Shown here: positions 8,819 through 18,226 of the stretch, piece after piece
Position numbering within the stretch: the first letter of the stretch is position 1
Layout of the letters: each line of letters opens with the position of its first letter
Assembly: GCA_965249525.1 (NCBI GenBank)
Contig: OZ252237.1
Location: forward strand, 682,001 to 746,000
Origin: G965240465 sp965249525
GTDB lineage: Bacteria > SAR324 > JACQKK01
Length of the DNA stretch: 64,000 bases
Direction of reading: 5' to 3'
Made by a program: the position numbers and the translations under genes
The notes under the pieces: generated by a model
Told to the model about the DNA's origin: nothing
What the model saw: only the letters and a program-made list of their open reading frames with translations
The model's database searches: none

Positions 8819-9997
8819 CTATGCTGGCTTAAGTTGAGAGAAAAATTTTTCCAAGCGTTCCACGGCGCGCTGTAGATTGTGAAGAGAACTGGCATAACTG
8901 ATACGCAAGTAACCTTCTCCGCCGGGACCAAAATCTACTCCTGGCGTAAGCACCACATGGGTATCATGTAGGATTTGGCGTGCGAGAGCGAGTGAGTTCT
9001 TTCCATAAACACGGGTATTGACAAAGACGTAAAAAGCACCGTCAGGGGTATATTCTAAGGGCAGACCAATCTGCGGCAATGTTTTTAAAAGGTATTGGCG
9101 ACGGAGGTCATATTCTTTGCGGTAGCTTTCACAGACAGGAATGGTTTCTTTTAAGGCAGCAATGCCAGCATGCTGTACAAAGTCCATGGCGGAAATCATG
9201 ATATTTTGATGCAGTCGCATGAGTGGTTGATGCATGGCAGCTGGGAAAATTAGGTAGCCTAGTCGCCAGCCTGTCATGGAGAAATACTTGGAGAAGCCGC
9301 TGAGAACAAAGCTATTGCTTTCAGAGTATTGAAGAATAGTGGTAGGCCGACTGCCATAAAACAGGCCATGATAGATTTCATCGGATATAATAGCGATGCC
9401 AGCATCACTAGCGAGTGCAGCCAGCTGCTGCATGTGTTCGGTGGGTATCACCACGCCAGTGGGATTGTCGGGGGAACATACTATCAAGGCGCGTGTGCGT
9501 GGGGATAATGCCTGGCGTACTTTTTCAAGGGAAAGAACAAACCCTTCTTTTTCTGTTACGGGAATAAATACAGGTTTCCCGTGTGCTATGCGCACATAAT
9601 TAGCGTAGCAAGCATAACAGGGGTCAGGCAGCAGCACCTCATCCCCGGGCTCTATCAACAGCGTTATCAGCAAATGCAGCAAAAAAGAACTTCCTGTGGA
9701 TACCATCACACGCTGCGGAGAAATTTCCACAGCGTGCATCTGATGATAATGCTGGCAAATAGCTTCTCGCAGCTGCAGCAAACCCATACTGTGGGTATAG
9801 CGTGTAAAGCCTTGCTGCAAGGCGCGGATGCCCGCCTCCACGGTAGCAGGAGGAGTGGGAAAATCGGGTTCGCCAAATTCCAAATGAATCACTTCTTTGC
9901 CTGCTTGTTCCAGCTGTTGAGCCTCTTGAAACAGCTGTACTGCAAGAAAGGAAGTGATACCTTCCAGATGGCGGGAGGTTCGCAACAAGGGAGGCAT
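8819..9997 (-). CDS. Class I/II PLP-dependent aminotransferase
   Basis: A 392-residue fold-type I aminotransferase. The PLP Schiff-base lysine is K237 in SGFSKYFSMTGWRLGY, with NPTG (178-181) and SDEIYHG (D206) as further cofactor contacts. The N-terminal HLEFGEPDFPTPP resembles the aspartate aminotransferase I-gamma and related MalY/PatA-like groups. Substrate cannot be read from sequence. The gap to purB is 44 bp, so the two may be co-transcribed, but that gives no clear hint of substrate. Confidence 0.88.
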   Translation of the reverse strand: MPPLLRTSRHLEGITSFLAVQLFQEAQQLEQAGKEVIHLEFGEPDFPTPPATVEAGIRALQQGFTRYTHSMGLLQLREAICQHYHQMHAVEISPQRVMVSTGSSFLLHLLITLLIEPGDEVLLPDPCYACYANYVRIAHGKPVFIPVTEKEGFVLSLEKVRQALSPRTRALIVCSPDNPTGVVIPTEHMQQLAALASDAGIAIISDEIYHGLFYGSRPTTILQYSESNSFVLSGFSKYFSMTGWRLGYLIFPAAMHQPLMRLHQNIMISAMDFVQHAGIAALKETIPVCESYRKEYDLRRQYLLKTLPQIGLPLEYTPDGAFYVFVNTRVYGKNSLALARQILHDTHVVLTPGVDFGPGGEGYLRISYASSLHNLQRAVERLEKFFSQLKPA

Positions 9998-10168
9998 GAG
10001 CGTTAGAACAGAAGAAAGATGATCAATAACAGAGGATGATAAATGTATTGTTCTCTGAAAGAAGAGAAGCAGAGTCTACTTTAAACGCCTTGGAGGGGGG
10101 TGACAATCTTCTATTTGTGCTGTTTTCTGTGCTTAGGCAGTCAGGAAAATGATAGCATCTGCTAGATA

Positions 10169-10867
10169 TCAAGGGCACGGATGCTGTTTGAGTTGGGTAG
10201 AAAGTTTTTGCCATTGTTGTTGAACATTTGCTGTGAGGGCAGGCAGGTCTTGGCTGTTGTCCAAGATGGTGTTGGCGCGGATCAATCGTGCTTCGGGAGG
10301 CATTTGCACACGGATACGCTGTTGAATGTCTTCGGCTGATAGGCGGCCTTGTTGTTCTGCGCGCTGGCAGGCGATATCAATCGGAGCAAATACTACCCAT
10401 ATGGAATCGCAAAGAAAATCCCAATTGGCTTCTAGCAACAGGGCGGCTTCTATTACTACAGGATAGGGAGAGAGCGCAGCAGCTTTTTCAGTTTGAAGTT
10501 GTTTGAGGCGTTGTTGAATGGCTTGCCGAATGCGCGGATGGGAAATGGCATTGAGTTTTGCTACTTGCTGAGAACTGGAAAAAGCCAATTTGGCCAGTTG
10601 GGCAGCATCAATACCGCCTTTGCCATCATCTACTTGTGGACCAAAATGCTGCAGCAGTTCTGCTACGACACCTCCCGCTGGTTGGAGCAATTGGCGGCCA
10701 AGCATATCGGCTTCTAATACCTCGGCACCGTTGGATCTTAGCATGTGAGAAACAGTACTTTTGCCACTGCCAATCCCCCCAGTTACACCCAATACAAACA
10801 AGGGTGGGTGCTTTAATGAGGGTATATTTGTGCGTGTATCATCCGCATATTTAGGTTCAGAAAGCAT
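10169..10867 (-). CDS. coaE: Dephospho-CoA kinase
   Basis: Phosphorylates the 3'-hydroxyl of dephospho-CoA, the last step of CoA synthesis. The P-loop GVTGGIGSGKST and the following EADMLGRQLL block (normally DADxxxR) are diagnostic, and IEAALLLEANWD is the third family motif. The frame is open further upstream to an ATG at 10951, but the extra 28 residues are not typical. I chose the internal ATG at 10867, though neither has a clear Shine-Dalgarno. The gap to the aminotransferase start is 171 bp. It is divergent from wecB. Confidence 0.9.
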   Translation of the reverse strand: MLSEPKYADDTRTNIPSLKHPPLFVLGVTGGIGSGKSTVSHMLRSNGAEVLEADMLGRQLLQPAGGVVAELLQHFGPQVDDGKGGIDAAQLAKLAFSSSQQVAKLNAISHPRIRQAIQQRLKQLQTEKAAALSPYPVVIEAALLLEANWDFLCDSIWVVFAPIDIACQRAEQQGRLSAEDIQQRIRVQMPPEARLIRANTILDNSQDLPALTANVQQQWQKLSTQLKQHPCP

Positions 10868-10962
10868 ATCAAACGAACTAACATACAAGAGATGAGGGTT
10901 ATAGCAAAGGGATTGTTGGCGGGCAGCGAGACTTCTTGCTAGTCTTTGCATTGTTGCTGAAA

Positions 10963-10991
10963 TTGGCAGGAGTTTTCAAAGAGAATAGAAT
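10963..10991 (+). promoter_or_regulatory. Candidate sigma-70 promoter for wecB-wecC
   Basis: TTGGCA (10963-10968), a 17-nt spacer, then TAGAAT (10986-10991). Each hexamer matches consensus at five of six positions and the spacing is ideal. The wecB ATG follows about 30 nt downstream. Confidence 0.55.
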
Positions 10992-11020
10992 AAGAGGCAT
11001 TCAATCATGAAAGAAGTGGT

Positions 11021-12190
11021 ATGCAAAAACGTCTGCTGATGGTATTTGGCACCCGTCCGGAGGCTATCAAGATGGCTCCGTTATTTCATGCCTTGACAGA
11101 CTTGGATGGAGATTTTCAACTGCGATTGTGCATTACTGCGCAACATAGGGAGATGTTGGATCCAGTCTTGCAGCTATTTGATATCAAGCCCAATCATGAT
11201 CTGAATGTGATGCGTCACAAACAGCCGCTGGCTGTCACCACAGGAGCCATGCTGAGGGGTCTGTCTAAGGTGCTGATGCATGAGAAGCCGCATTTGACAC
11301 TGGTGCATGGAGATACGGCTACAACATTAGCAGGGGCCTTGGCTTCTTTTTATCAACAGGTGCCGTTGGCTCATGTAGAAGCTGGCTTGCGCAGTGGCAG
11401 TTTTGCGGCACCTTTTCCTGAAGAGATGCAGCGCTTGCTGACGTCACGATTGACACGTTGGCATTTTGCTCCTACTCCGTTGGCTCAGCAAAATTTGCTG
11501 CGGGAAGGGGTTCTTGCCGAAGATATTCTGGTAACAGGCAATACTGTGATTGACGCATTGCTGTGGGTGGTAAAAAAGATTGAAGCAGAAAACACCTTAC
11601 GGTTAAAGCTGGAAACAATTTTGGAAAAAGCAGGCTATTCATCTCAACGTTTGAAAACACGGCGATTGGTGTTGGTGACGGGTCATCGCAGGGAAAATAT
11701 GGGTGGTGGATTTGAGCAGATTTGTGAGGCTTTGCGACAGTTGTCATCAGAGCAAGAAGCGATAGATGTGGTGTATCCAGTACATTTAAATCCGCAAGTG
11801 CGTGAACCTGTTATGCAGATATTGGGGGCAGAAAAAAACATTTTTTTGCTCCCACCGTTGGATTATGCACCGTTTGTGTATCTGATGAGTCAAGCGACGT
11901 TGTTATTGACGGACAGTGGGGGTATCCAAGAAGAAGCTCCTTCTTTGGGCAAGCCAGTGTTGGTGATGAGAGAAGTTACCGAGCGCCCAGAAGCTTTAGC
12001 AGCCGGAACAGCACAACTGGTAGGTACCAATGTAGCTGCAATAGTAAGCGCTGCAGGCAACTTGTTGCAAGATGAAACCATGGGTTCTCCTAGGAAGCAG
12101 CTGAAAAATCCTTATGGAGATGGACAAGCGGCAGCAAGAATTGCCACATTCTTGCAACAACGGTTGCAGATAGATCAATCCAGCAAATGA
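11021..12190 (+). CDS. wecB: UDP-N-acetylglucosamine 2-epimerase (non-hydrolysing)
   Basis: A 389-residue GT-B fold enzyme interconverting UDP-GlcNAc and UDP-ManNAc. It opens with MVFGTRPEAIKMAPL and has VHGDTATT, HVEAGLRSG, TGHRRENMGGGFEQI and DSGGIQEEAPSLGKPVLVMR, all family hallmarks. It is followed after 10 bp by wecC, so the pair makes UDP-ManNAcA for a surface glycan such as an O-antigen, capsule or enterobacterial-common-antigen-like polymer. No glycosyltransferase or flippase lies nearby, so the end polymer cannot be told. Confidence 0.96.
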   Translation: MQKRLLMVFGTRPEAIKMAPLFHALTDLDGDFQLRLCITAQHREMLDPVLQLFDIKPNHDLNVMRHKQPLAVTTGAMLRGLSKVLMHEKPHLTLVHGDTATTLAGALASFYQQVPLAHVEAGLRSGSFAAPFPEEMQRLLTSRLTRWHFAPTPLAQQNLLREGVLAEDILVTGNTVIDALLWVVKKIEAENTLRLKLETILEKAGYSSQRLKTRRLVLVTGHRRENMGGGFEQICEALRQLSSEQEAIDVVYPVHLNPQVREPVMQILGAEKNIFLLPPLDYAPFVYLMSQATLLLTDSGGIQEEAPSLGKPVLVMREVTERPEALAAGTAQLVGTNVAAIVSAAGNLLQDETMGSPRKQLKNPYGDGQAAARIATFLQQRLQIDQSSK

Positions 12191-12200
12191 GAAAAGGCAT

Positions 12201-13475
12201 ATGGATGCATCAGGTCATACAGTAGCCGTTCCAAAAAGTATTTGTGTGATTGGATTAGGCTACATCGGGCTGCCGACAGCAGTGTTGCTGGCAAATCAGG
12301 GCTTTGAGGTAATCGGTGTGGATATTAACCAGCAGATAGTGAAAGATATTCAAGATGGCAAGCCGCACATTGTAGAACCAGACTTAGAGATGTTTTTGCG
12401 TGCTGCTATCCAATCTGGTCGCTTTCGTGTCAGTACCAAACCAGCTGCTGCCGATGTGCACATTATTTGTGTACCTACTCCGCTGCAAGATGTGTCTGAG
12501 GGGATCCCACAGCCAGACTTGGAACATGTAAAGGCAGCTGCCCGTGCGTTAGCACCATTGCTGAGTAAAGGAAACCTGGTAGTGTTGGAATCCACTTGTT
12601 CAGTGGGAACTACCGAAAAATTACATGCTTGGTTGAAGCAGGGTGCTGTTCCTGTGGATGCTGTAGATATAGCGTATTGTCCAGAACGTGTTTTCCCTGG
12701 AAGCATATTCAAAGAACTGGTGGAAAATGACCGTATTGTAGGTGGTTTAACCTCTCAAGCCACCCAGCGAGCACAAGCTTTTTATCAACAATTTGTTCAG
12801 GGACGGGTGTACACCACTTCTTCTCGCACAGCCGAAATGGTGAAACTGGCTGAGAACAGCTATCGCGATGTGAACATCGCTTTTGCCAACGAACTTTCCA
12901 TGCTGTGTCATGACGCCGGCGTGAATACTTGGGAACTGATTGAACTGGCTAATTGTCATCCACGTGTACAAATTCTTCAGCCTGGCGTAGGGGTGGGTGG
13001 ACATTGCATTGCAATAGACCCATGGTTCTTGGCTGCCGTACAGCCAGAGCATGCTGTTTTGGTACGTGCTGCTCGTATGGTCAATAATGCCAAATCCAAC
13101 TGGACGGTTGAACAAATTCTGCAGTCAGCTCAAGCCTGGCAGGCTAAACGGGAAAAGCCTCCCATCATTGCCTGTTTGGGGTTGACTTTTAAGCCCAATG
13201 TAGATGACACACGCGAATCCCCTGCTTTGGAGATTGTTCAACAGCTGCATGCCCATGATTTGCAATTGATGCCTGCTGATCCCCATCTCAAGGAAACACA
13301 GGCACAGCAACATAACTTGCAGCTTTTCTCGTGGGAAGAAGCTGTGCAAAAAGCAGATATTCTCTGTATGCTAGTAGCACATCGTGCCTTTCAACCACTC
13401 ATCAACCTCAGGCAACACACCGCTGCTTCCCTGGTGCTTGATTTCTGCGGAGCTCTTCGAAAAAATATCGCCTGA
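12201..13475 (+). CDS. wecC: UDP-N-acetyl-D-mannosamine dehydrogenase
   Basis: A 424-residue UDP-sugar 6-dehydrogenase that oxidises UDP-ManNAc twice to UDP-ManNAcA with NAD. The Rossmann motif is GLGYIGLPTA (18-27), K215 lies in AEMVKLAENSYRDVNIAFAN, and the catalytic cysteine is C269 in GVGVGGHCIAIDPWF. The C-terminal domain opens with LGLTFKPNVDDTRESPA. Sequence and linkage to wecB favour WecC over UDP-glucose or UDP-GlcNAc dehydrogenases. Confidence 0.94.
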   Translation: MDASGHTVAVPKSICVIGLGYIGLPTAVLLANQGFEVIGVDINQQIVKDIQDGKPHIVEPDLEMFLRAAIQSGRFRVSTKPAAADVHIICVPTPLQDVSEGIPQPDLEHVKAAARALAPLLSKGNLVVLESTCSVGTTEKLHAWLKQGAVPVDAVDIAYCPERVFPGSIFKELVENDRIVGGLTSQATQRAQAFYQQFVQGRVYTTSSRTAEMVKLAENSYRDVNIAFANELSMLCHDAGVNTWELIELANCHPRVQILQPGVGVGGHCIAIDPWFLAAVQPEHAVLVRAARMVNNAKSNWTVEQILQSAQAWQAKREKPPIIACLGLTFKPNVDDTRESPALEIVQQLHAHDLQLMPADPHLKETQAQQHNLQLFSWEEAVQKADILCMLVAHRAFQPLINLRQHTAASLVLDFCGALRKNIA

Positions 13476-13676
13476 CAAAATCAAAGACACGGCTTGGCGT
13501 TAGAACTATTTGTAGAGGGCATTTATTATCTATTAGACAGTGCGTCACAGCACACCAAGTGGAGTGATGGAAGATATTTTTCCCCTGGGCTTTTAAACAT
13601 GCCGTCATGTTTGTGAAGGGTTGTTGCTGAAAATGACTTAGCAGCTAGCATGAAAGCAACAAAAGTAGAGAATTCA

Positions 13677-15014
13677 ATGACTAAAAGCTGGGATTTGCTG
13701 GTGCTAGGAGCTGGTTCAGGGGGAGTACGTGCTGCCCGCCGTGCAGCTGAAAAGGGAGTAAGAACAACCATTTGTGAAAGTGCTGCTTTGGGAGGCACCT
13801 GCGTGAATTTAGGCTGTGTGCCCAAGAAGTTATTTGTTTATGGCAGTCAGGTTGCAGACGAAATTCTGGATGCCAAGGGTTATGGCTGGCAAATATCAAA
13901 CCCCCAGTTTCATTGGCCTACTCTGGTGAGCAACAAAAACAAAGAAATTAAACGCTTAAACGGCATCTATGAAAGACTGTTAAAGGATGCGGGGGTTTGT
14001 TTGTTGCGTGGACAGGGACGTCTTTTTAGTCCGCAAGGAGTGGAAGTGGATGGACACCGTCATACTGCGGAGCATATTTTGATTGCTACTGGCAGTTATC
14101 CCTTTCTACCAAACATACCAGGGGTGGAATATGCGGTATCTTCAGATGCCATGTTTCATTTGCCTTCATTGCCTGAACAAGCAGTGGTGGTAGGCGGAGG
14201 GTATATTGGGGTGGAGTTTGCTTGTATATTGCAAGGGCTGGGAGTTCAGGTAACTCTGGTGCATCGCCGTGAACGCCTGTTACCATTGTTTGATGAAGAA
14301 ATCTGTGAGGTTTTGTGCAAAAGTATGAAAGCACGAGGCATTCGGTTTTTGTTTGGACGACAAGTGCAGCAGATAGAAAAACTAAGCGAAGGTCAGTTGC
14401 GTGTTCAGCTAGACAATGAGCAACAAATTTCTTGTGGTCTGGTGCTGTTTGCGGTGGGACGGGTTGCGAACACACAAGGGTTGGGATTGACTGAAGTGGG
14501 TGTTCAACTCAGTGCCAAGGGAGGCATACAGGTGAATGAGCAATTTTGCAGCAGTGTGCCCTCCATTTCTGCCTTGGGTGACGTGATTGAACGCGTACAG
14601 TTGACACCAGTAGCCATTGCAGAAGCTGAAGCTTTTGTCAGTAGTCGCTATGGGGGAAAGTTTGTGCAAATAGACTACGCCGGTATTCCTTCTGCTGTAT
14701 TCAGCCAACCGGCTTTGGCCAGCGTAGGCATGACCGAAAGCAAAGCCCGCACTCAGTTAAAAGATGTAAAAGTATTTACCACCCGTTTCATCCCGATGAA
14801 ACAAACTCTTGGTCCACGTAAAGACCCTGTCTTTTTCAAAATGGTGGTTAATCCTACAGACGATAAAGTGCTCGGTTGTCACATTCTTGGACCGGAAGCT
14901 GCAGAAATGATTCAACTGTTAGGCGTGGCTATCAAAAGCGGAGCAACTAAAGCAGACTTTGATGCCACCATTGGCGTTCATCCTACTGCTGCTGAAGAGT
15001 GGGTCAGCCTGTAA
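13677..15014 (+). CDS. gor: Glutathione-disulfide reductase
   Basis: A 445-residue FAD/NAD(P)H pyridine-nucleotide disulfide oxidoreductase that keeps glutathione reduced. The FAD motif GAGSGGVRAARRAAEKG is followed by the redox-active disulfide GGTCVNLGCVPKK (Cys 42 and 47), and the C-terminal GVHPTAAEEWV supplies the catalytic His-Glu pair. GTCVNLGCVPKK and a C-terminus without mercuric or trypanothione features point to Gor. I chose the ATG at 13677; an upstream in-frame ATG at 13650 would add nine residues and has no better ribosome binding site. Confidence 0.92.
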   Translation: MTKSWDLLVLGAGSGGVRAARRAAEKGVRTTICESAALGGTCVNLGCVPKKLFVYGSQVADEILDAKGYGWQISNPQFHWPTLVSNKNKEIKRLNGIYERLLKDAGVCLLRGQGRLFSPQGVEVDGHRHTAEHILIATGSYPFLPNIPGVEYAVSSDAMFHLPSLPEQAVVVGGGYIGVEFACILQGLGVQVTLVHRRERLLPLFDEEICEVLCKSMKARGIRFLFGRQVQQIEKLSEGQLRVQLDNEQQISCGLVLFAVGRVANTQGLGLTEVGVQLSAKGGIQVNEQFCSSVPSISALGDVIERVQLTPVAIAEAEAFVSSRYGGKFVQIDYAGIPSAVFSQPALASVGMTESKARTQLKDVKVFTTRFIPMKQTLGPRKDPVFFKMVVNPTDDKVLGCHILGPEAAEMIQLLGVAIKSGATKADFDATIGVHPTAAEEWVSL

Positions 15015-15033
15015 ATTTGCTACATGTTGCATC

Positions 15034-16524
15034 ATGGCACACACATCCCATACATTGCTAATATCCACCTATGACTGTGGTCGTCCGCCTTTTGGTCTGG
15101 CATCTCTAGCCGCATGGTTGCAAATCTGTGGATTGCCAGTTCGTTGCCTAGATCTGGCTGTGCAGTCCCTTGATGCCAACCTGGTTAAACATGCTAATTT
15201 GATTGCTTTGCATCTACCCATGCACACTGCTGCTCGCTTGGCGCAAACCCTCCTCCCTAAAATACGCGCTCTCAACCCACATGCTCATCTGTTGGCTTAT
15301 GGGCTGTATGCTTGGCTGAATAAAGACTGCTTGCAAAAGCTGGGAATATCTCACATTCTGGCTACTGAATCCGAAGCCGAATTGCAGCAAATAGCTGTCC
15401 GTGTCCATCTTCAGCAAAAGAATGCTTCCCAAGCTGTATCCAGCATTTCTGCCAGTAAATCCCGCCACGACTCTTCTTTCCCTATTCATTTCTCAGCGCA
15501 GAAAACCTTTCAGAAACCACCCCATCGGAGTTTCTTACGACCACTGCGCAGCGGTCTGCCACCTTTAAAACACTACGCACGTCTGCGTCTGCGCCATCCC
15601 GACAACAACATACAAGAACGGCTGGCCGGCTATACCGAAGCCAGCCGTGGTTGTAAGCATTTGTGCCGCCACTGTCCGATTGTCCCCGTTTATCAAGGAC
15701 GTTTTCGTGCTATTCCTCAAGACATTGTACTGGCAGATATTCACCAACAAGTGAAGCAAGGAGCGGAACACATCACCTTCGGCGATGCAGATTTCTTCAA
15801 TGGCCCTACCCATGCCATGCGCATTCTGCGCTCTGCACATAAAGAATTTCCTAAGCTGACCTATGATGCCACCATTAAGGTGCAACATCTGTTAAGGCAA
15901 GCCGCCCTGTTGCCGGAAATAGCCTATCTGGGTTGTGTGATGGTTAACAGTGCAGTGGAGTCTGTGGAAACTCTTGTCCTGGAAAAACTGGCAAAGAATC
16001 ATCGTCCGCATGACTATCTCCATGCGGCACGTTTGTGCTCCCGTGCCGCATTGTCATTCAATCCTACTTTTGTAGCATTTACCCCTTGGAGTACGCTCAG
16101 AGGATATCAGCGCCTGTTGCGCATGACAGCTAATCTTAGCTTGATTCCACAAGTTTCTGCGGTACAGTATTCCATTCGCTTGCTTATCCCTCCGGCTTCT
16201 TTAGTGCTGGATTTACCAGATGTCGATGATTTTGCCCAACCTTTGGATGCCGAGGCTCTTTGCCATCCTTGGATACACACGGATCCCCGCATGGATGAAC
16301 TGCAAAGGCAGCTGATGCAGCAGCTGGAGGATTTTCCTGATGATGCCCCCCGTGAAGCATTTTTTACCAAAGCTTGGCAGCTGGCGCATCAGTGGGAAAC
16401 CCAGCCTCCATGCTCACCCAATAGATATGTTGATGATGTTCCCCCGCGTGTCACCATCCCCTATCTTACCGAACCATGGTACTGTTGAGCAGAACCTTCC
16501 CAGAAGCAGTTGGCTTCTATTTAA
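15034..16524 (+). CDS. CUAEP-tail radical SAM selenoprotein (UGA at 16486-16488 read as selenocysteine)
   Basis: The frame stops at TGA 16486-16488 right after a Cys codon, but translation past it gives Ala-Glu-Pro, so the tail reads C-U-A-E-P, then SQKQLASI and TAA at 16522-16524. That is the defining tail of the CUAEP/CCAEP radical SAM family. A bSECIS-like hairpin begins 5 nt after the TGA. The protein would be 496 residues with Sec at 485. Residues 1-130 look like a B12-binding-type Rossmann domain, and the 4Fe-4S radical SAM motif is CKHLCRHC (Cys 207, 211, 214). Reaction and substrate are unknown. I start at the ATG at 15034, 19 bp after gor; the frame is open further upstream inside gor. 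Confidence 0.85.
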
Positions 16525-16527
16525 GGT
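16494..16527 (+). promoter_or_regulatory. Candidate bacterial SECIS element
   Basis: Lower stem ACCTT (16494-16498) pairs with AAGGT (16523-16527). After an internal loop (CCC against ATTT) the upper stem AGAAGC (16502-16507) pairs perfectly with GCTTCT (16513-16518), closing a 5-nt loop AGTTG that has G in its second position. The apical loop starts 19 nt after the UGA. Position, two-part stem and GU in the loop fit the bSECIS consensus bound by SelB. Confidence 0.75.
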
Positions 16528-16549
16528 CTAGAGTTCAAGCTGAAGTTCT

Positions 16550-16590
16550 TTTACTGGCAGATTTTTCTTACAGCTAAGCCTGTCAGTAAA
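16550..16590. terminator. Inverted repeat between convergent genes, possible transcription end
   Basis: TTTACTGGCAG (16550-16560) pairs with CTGTCAGTAAA (16580-16590) with one G-U, making an 11-bp stem between the radical SAM gene and the sulfatase cluster. There is no U tract on either strand, so a Rho-independent terminator is only a guess. Confidence 0.3.
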
Positions 16591-16599
16591 CCAACGTTA

Positions 16600-16700
16600 G
16601 CCAGTAGAACCTATTGCGCGTGTCATCATAACCCCAGGAACTAATTTCATATTGTTATATTATATGCGAATTCTCCTGCCCCATCTCTAAGGGGTGATGA
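16600..16700 (-). pseudogene. Remnant of a third sulfatase repeat (start of gene plus intergenic spacer)
   Basis: 16600-16700 is nearly identical to 18126-18226, an offset of exactly 1526 bp. That covers the reverse complement of the first codons of the sulfatase gene (from CCTATTGCGCGTGTC to TAATTTCAT) and the 50-bp spacer that separates the two intact copies. The array therefore ends in a fragment of a further repeat unit. It encodes nothing complete. Confidence 0.75.
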
Positions 16701-18176
16701 TTACTCAAACCCTGTTTCAGACAACCATGCTGCTAGTTTAGCTTTCAAATCATTGACTGTATCTGTGTGCTTCATGGCTTCACTGCTGTCCAGTAATAAA
16801 TTTATTTTTTCACCCACATCTTTATCAAGATCATATAATTCATCTGGTACGTTAGGGTCCTCGTTGAAAATCAGCTTCCACTTTCCGCATCTGACCACCT
16901 GCCACCGGGCATGGTAAGAATCCATCCAGAACAGACAATCGTGGGCGGGTTCTTCAGAAGACAATACAGGCAATAAATTAACACCTGTTATGGGTAGATC
17001 TTCTGCAGGAGCTTCCTCCACTGCGGCAAGGATAGTGGGTAAAATATCATAAGAGGATACCATATGTTCATAAACAAGATTCTTGGAGAGATTTCTTATC
17101 CATTGCAACATGAAGGGGACTCGAATACCGCCTTCACTATAAGTACCTTTAAAATTTTTTAACTCGCCATTGTTGGGGATAATAAAACCCTCTTTCTGGT
17201 AGTTCGCTCCTCCGTTATCATTGATAAAAAATAAGAGAACATCATTGCATAAGCCTGTATTATTTAAATAACTCAAGAGCGCGCCTATGGCTTCATCAAG
17301 TGCTACCACCATGGCAAGATATTTCTTCAAAAATTCATCATCAATATGGGTTAATTTTCTCAGGGTGCTGTTCTTAGCCTCAATAGGACTATGAACAGCA
17401 TTGAAGGAAAGCGTAATAAAAAAAGGCTTTTCGCTGGTTGTCTGTTGTGTATCAATAAAATTGATAGCCTCAAGGGCAAGCAGATCTGTCAAATAGAGAT
17501 TAGCTATACCCAGCTTTTCTGATACGGGTTGCTTTATGTTGCTGTCAACCTGAGGGATGCCTCTCGCGTTGTAGGGGGGAAAGTAGCTAGCATGACCGTG
17601 CCTTAGCAGCCAATAATGATCAAAACCTTGTTTTTTGGCATGAAATTCATACAGATATCCAAGATGCCATTTTCCAAAAAACGCGGTATCATAATCGGCT
17701 TCTTTCAGGTATTCAGCTATGGTTTTCTCAGAGAGAGGAAGCGAAGGACTATTAGGATCTTTTGTGGAAATATTTCTAGGTACTCCATTCTGCCAAGGGG
17801 GTCTTGATGTCATTAAAGCCGCACGGGAAGTGGCACAAAGAGGCGAAGCAACGTAGCCGTTGTTGAAAAGAACCCCGTTTTTAGCAATAGAGTTTATCCA
17901 TGGAGTGTCAATTAATCCGTATCCGCCATATGGGAAATCTGCATAGTTGGCATCATCTACTATAATTAAAATAATATGAGGCTTCTCCGGTACATCAGCC
18001 CTCCCCAAGCAATCCTGTTGAGGCGCACCATAGCCCAAATAGCTTGCCATTTCAAAAACACTCAAATCATTATTGACAGATATGTTTTTGTTGCAGCTTA
18101 AGAATGTTAATAAAAAGAACAGGCAGCCAATAAAACCTATTGCGCGTGTCATCATAACCCCAGGAACTAATTTCAT
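16701..18176 (-). CDS. Sulfatase copy A, secreted/lipoprotein type, with altered formylglycine motif
   Basis: A 491-residue alkaline-phosphatase-fold sulfatase, nearly identical to copy B. The N-terminus (MMTRAIGFIG then a hydrophobic run ending LTFLSCN) is an export signal, probably of lipoprotein type. Metal site IIVDDANYADFPYGG, GKWHLGYL, HSPIEAKN and INDNGG are present. At the catalytic position copy A reads C-A-T-S-R (17837-17823), not the consensus C-x-P/A-x-R that the formylglycine-generating enzyme recognises, so maturation may be impaired or specificity changed. The homologous start in copy B suggests initiation at ATG 18155 rather than 18176. Confidence 0.88.
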   Translation of the reverse strand: MKLVPGVMMTRAIGFIGCLFFLLTFLSCNKNISVNNDLSVFEMASYLGYGAPQQDCLGRADVPEKPHIILIIVDDANYADFPYGGYGLIDTPWINSIAKNGVLFNNGYVASPLCATSRAALMTSRPPWQNGVPRNISTKDPNSPSLPLSEKTIAEYLKEADYDTAFFGKWHLGYLYEFHAKKQGFDHYWLLRHGHASYFPPYNARGIPQVDSNIKQPVSEKLGIANLYLTDLLALEAINFIDTQQTTSEKPFFITLSFNAVHSPIEAKNSTLRKLTHIDDEFLKKYLAMVVALDEAIGALLSYLNNTGLCNDVLLFFINDNGGANYQKEGFIIPNNGELKNFKGTYSEGGIRVPFMLQWIRNLSKNLVYEHMVSSYDILPTILAAVEEAPAEDLPITGVNLLPVLSSEEPAHDCLFWMDSYHARWQVVRCGKWKLIFNEDPNVPDELYDLDKDVGEKINLLLDSSEAMKHTDTVNDLKAKLAAWLSETGFE

Positions 18177-18226
18177 ATTGTTATATTATATGCGAATTCT
18201 CCTGCCCCATCTCTAAGGGGTGATGA

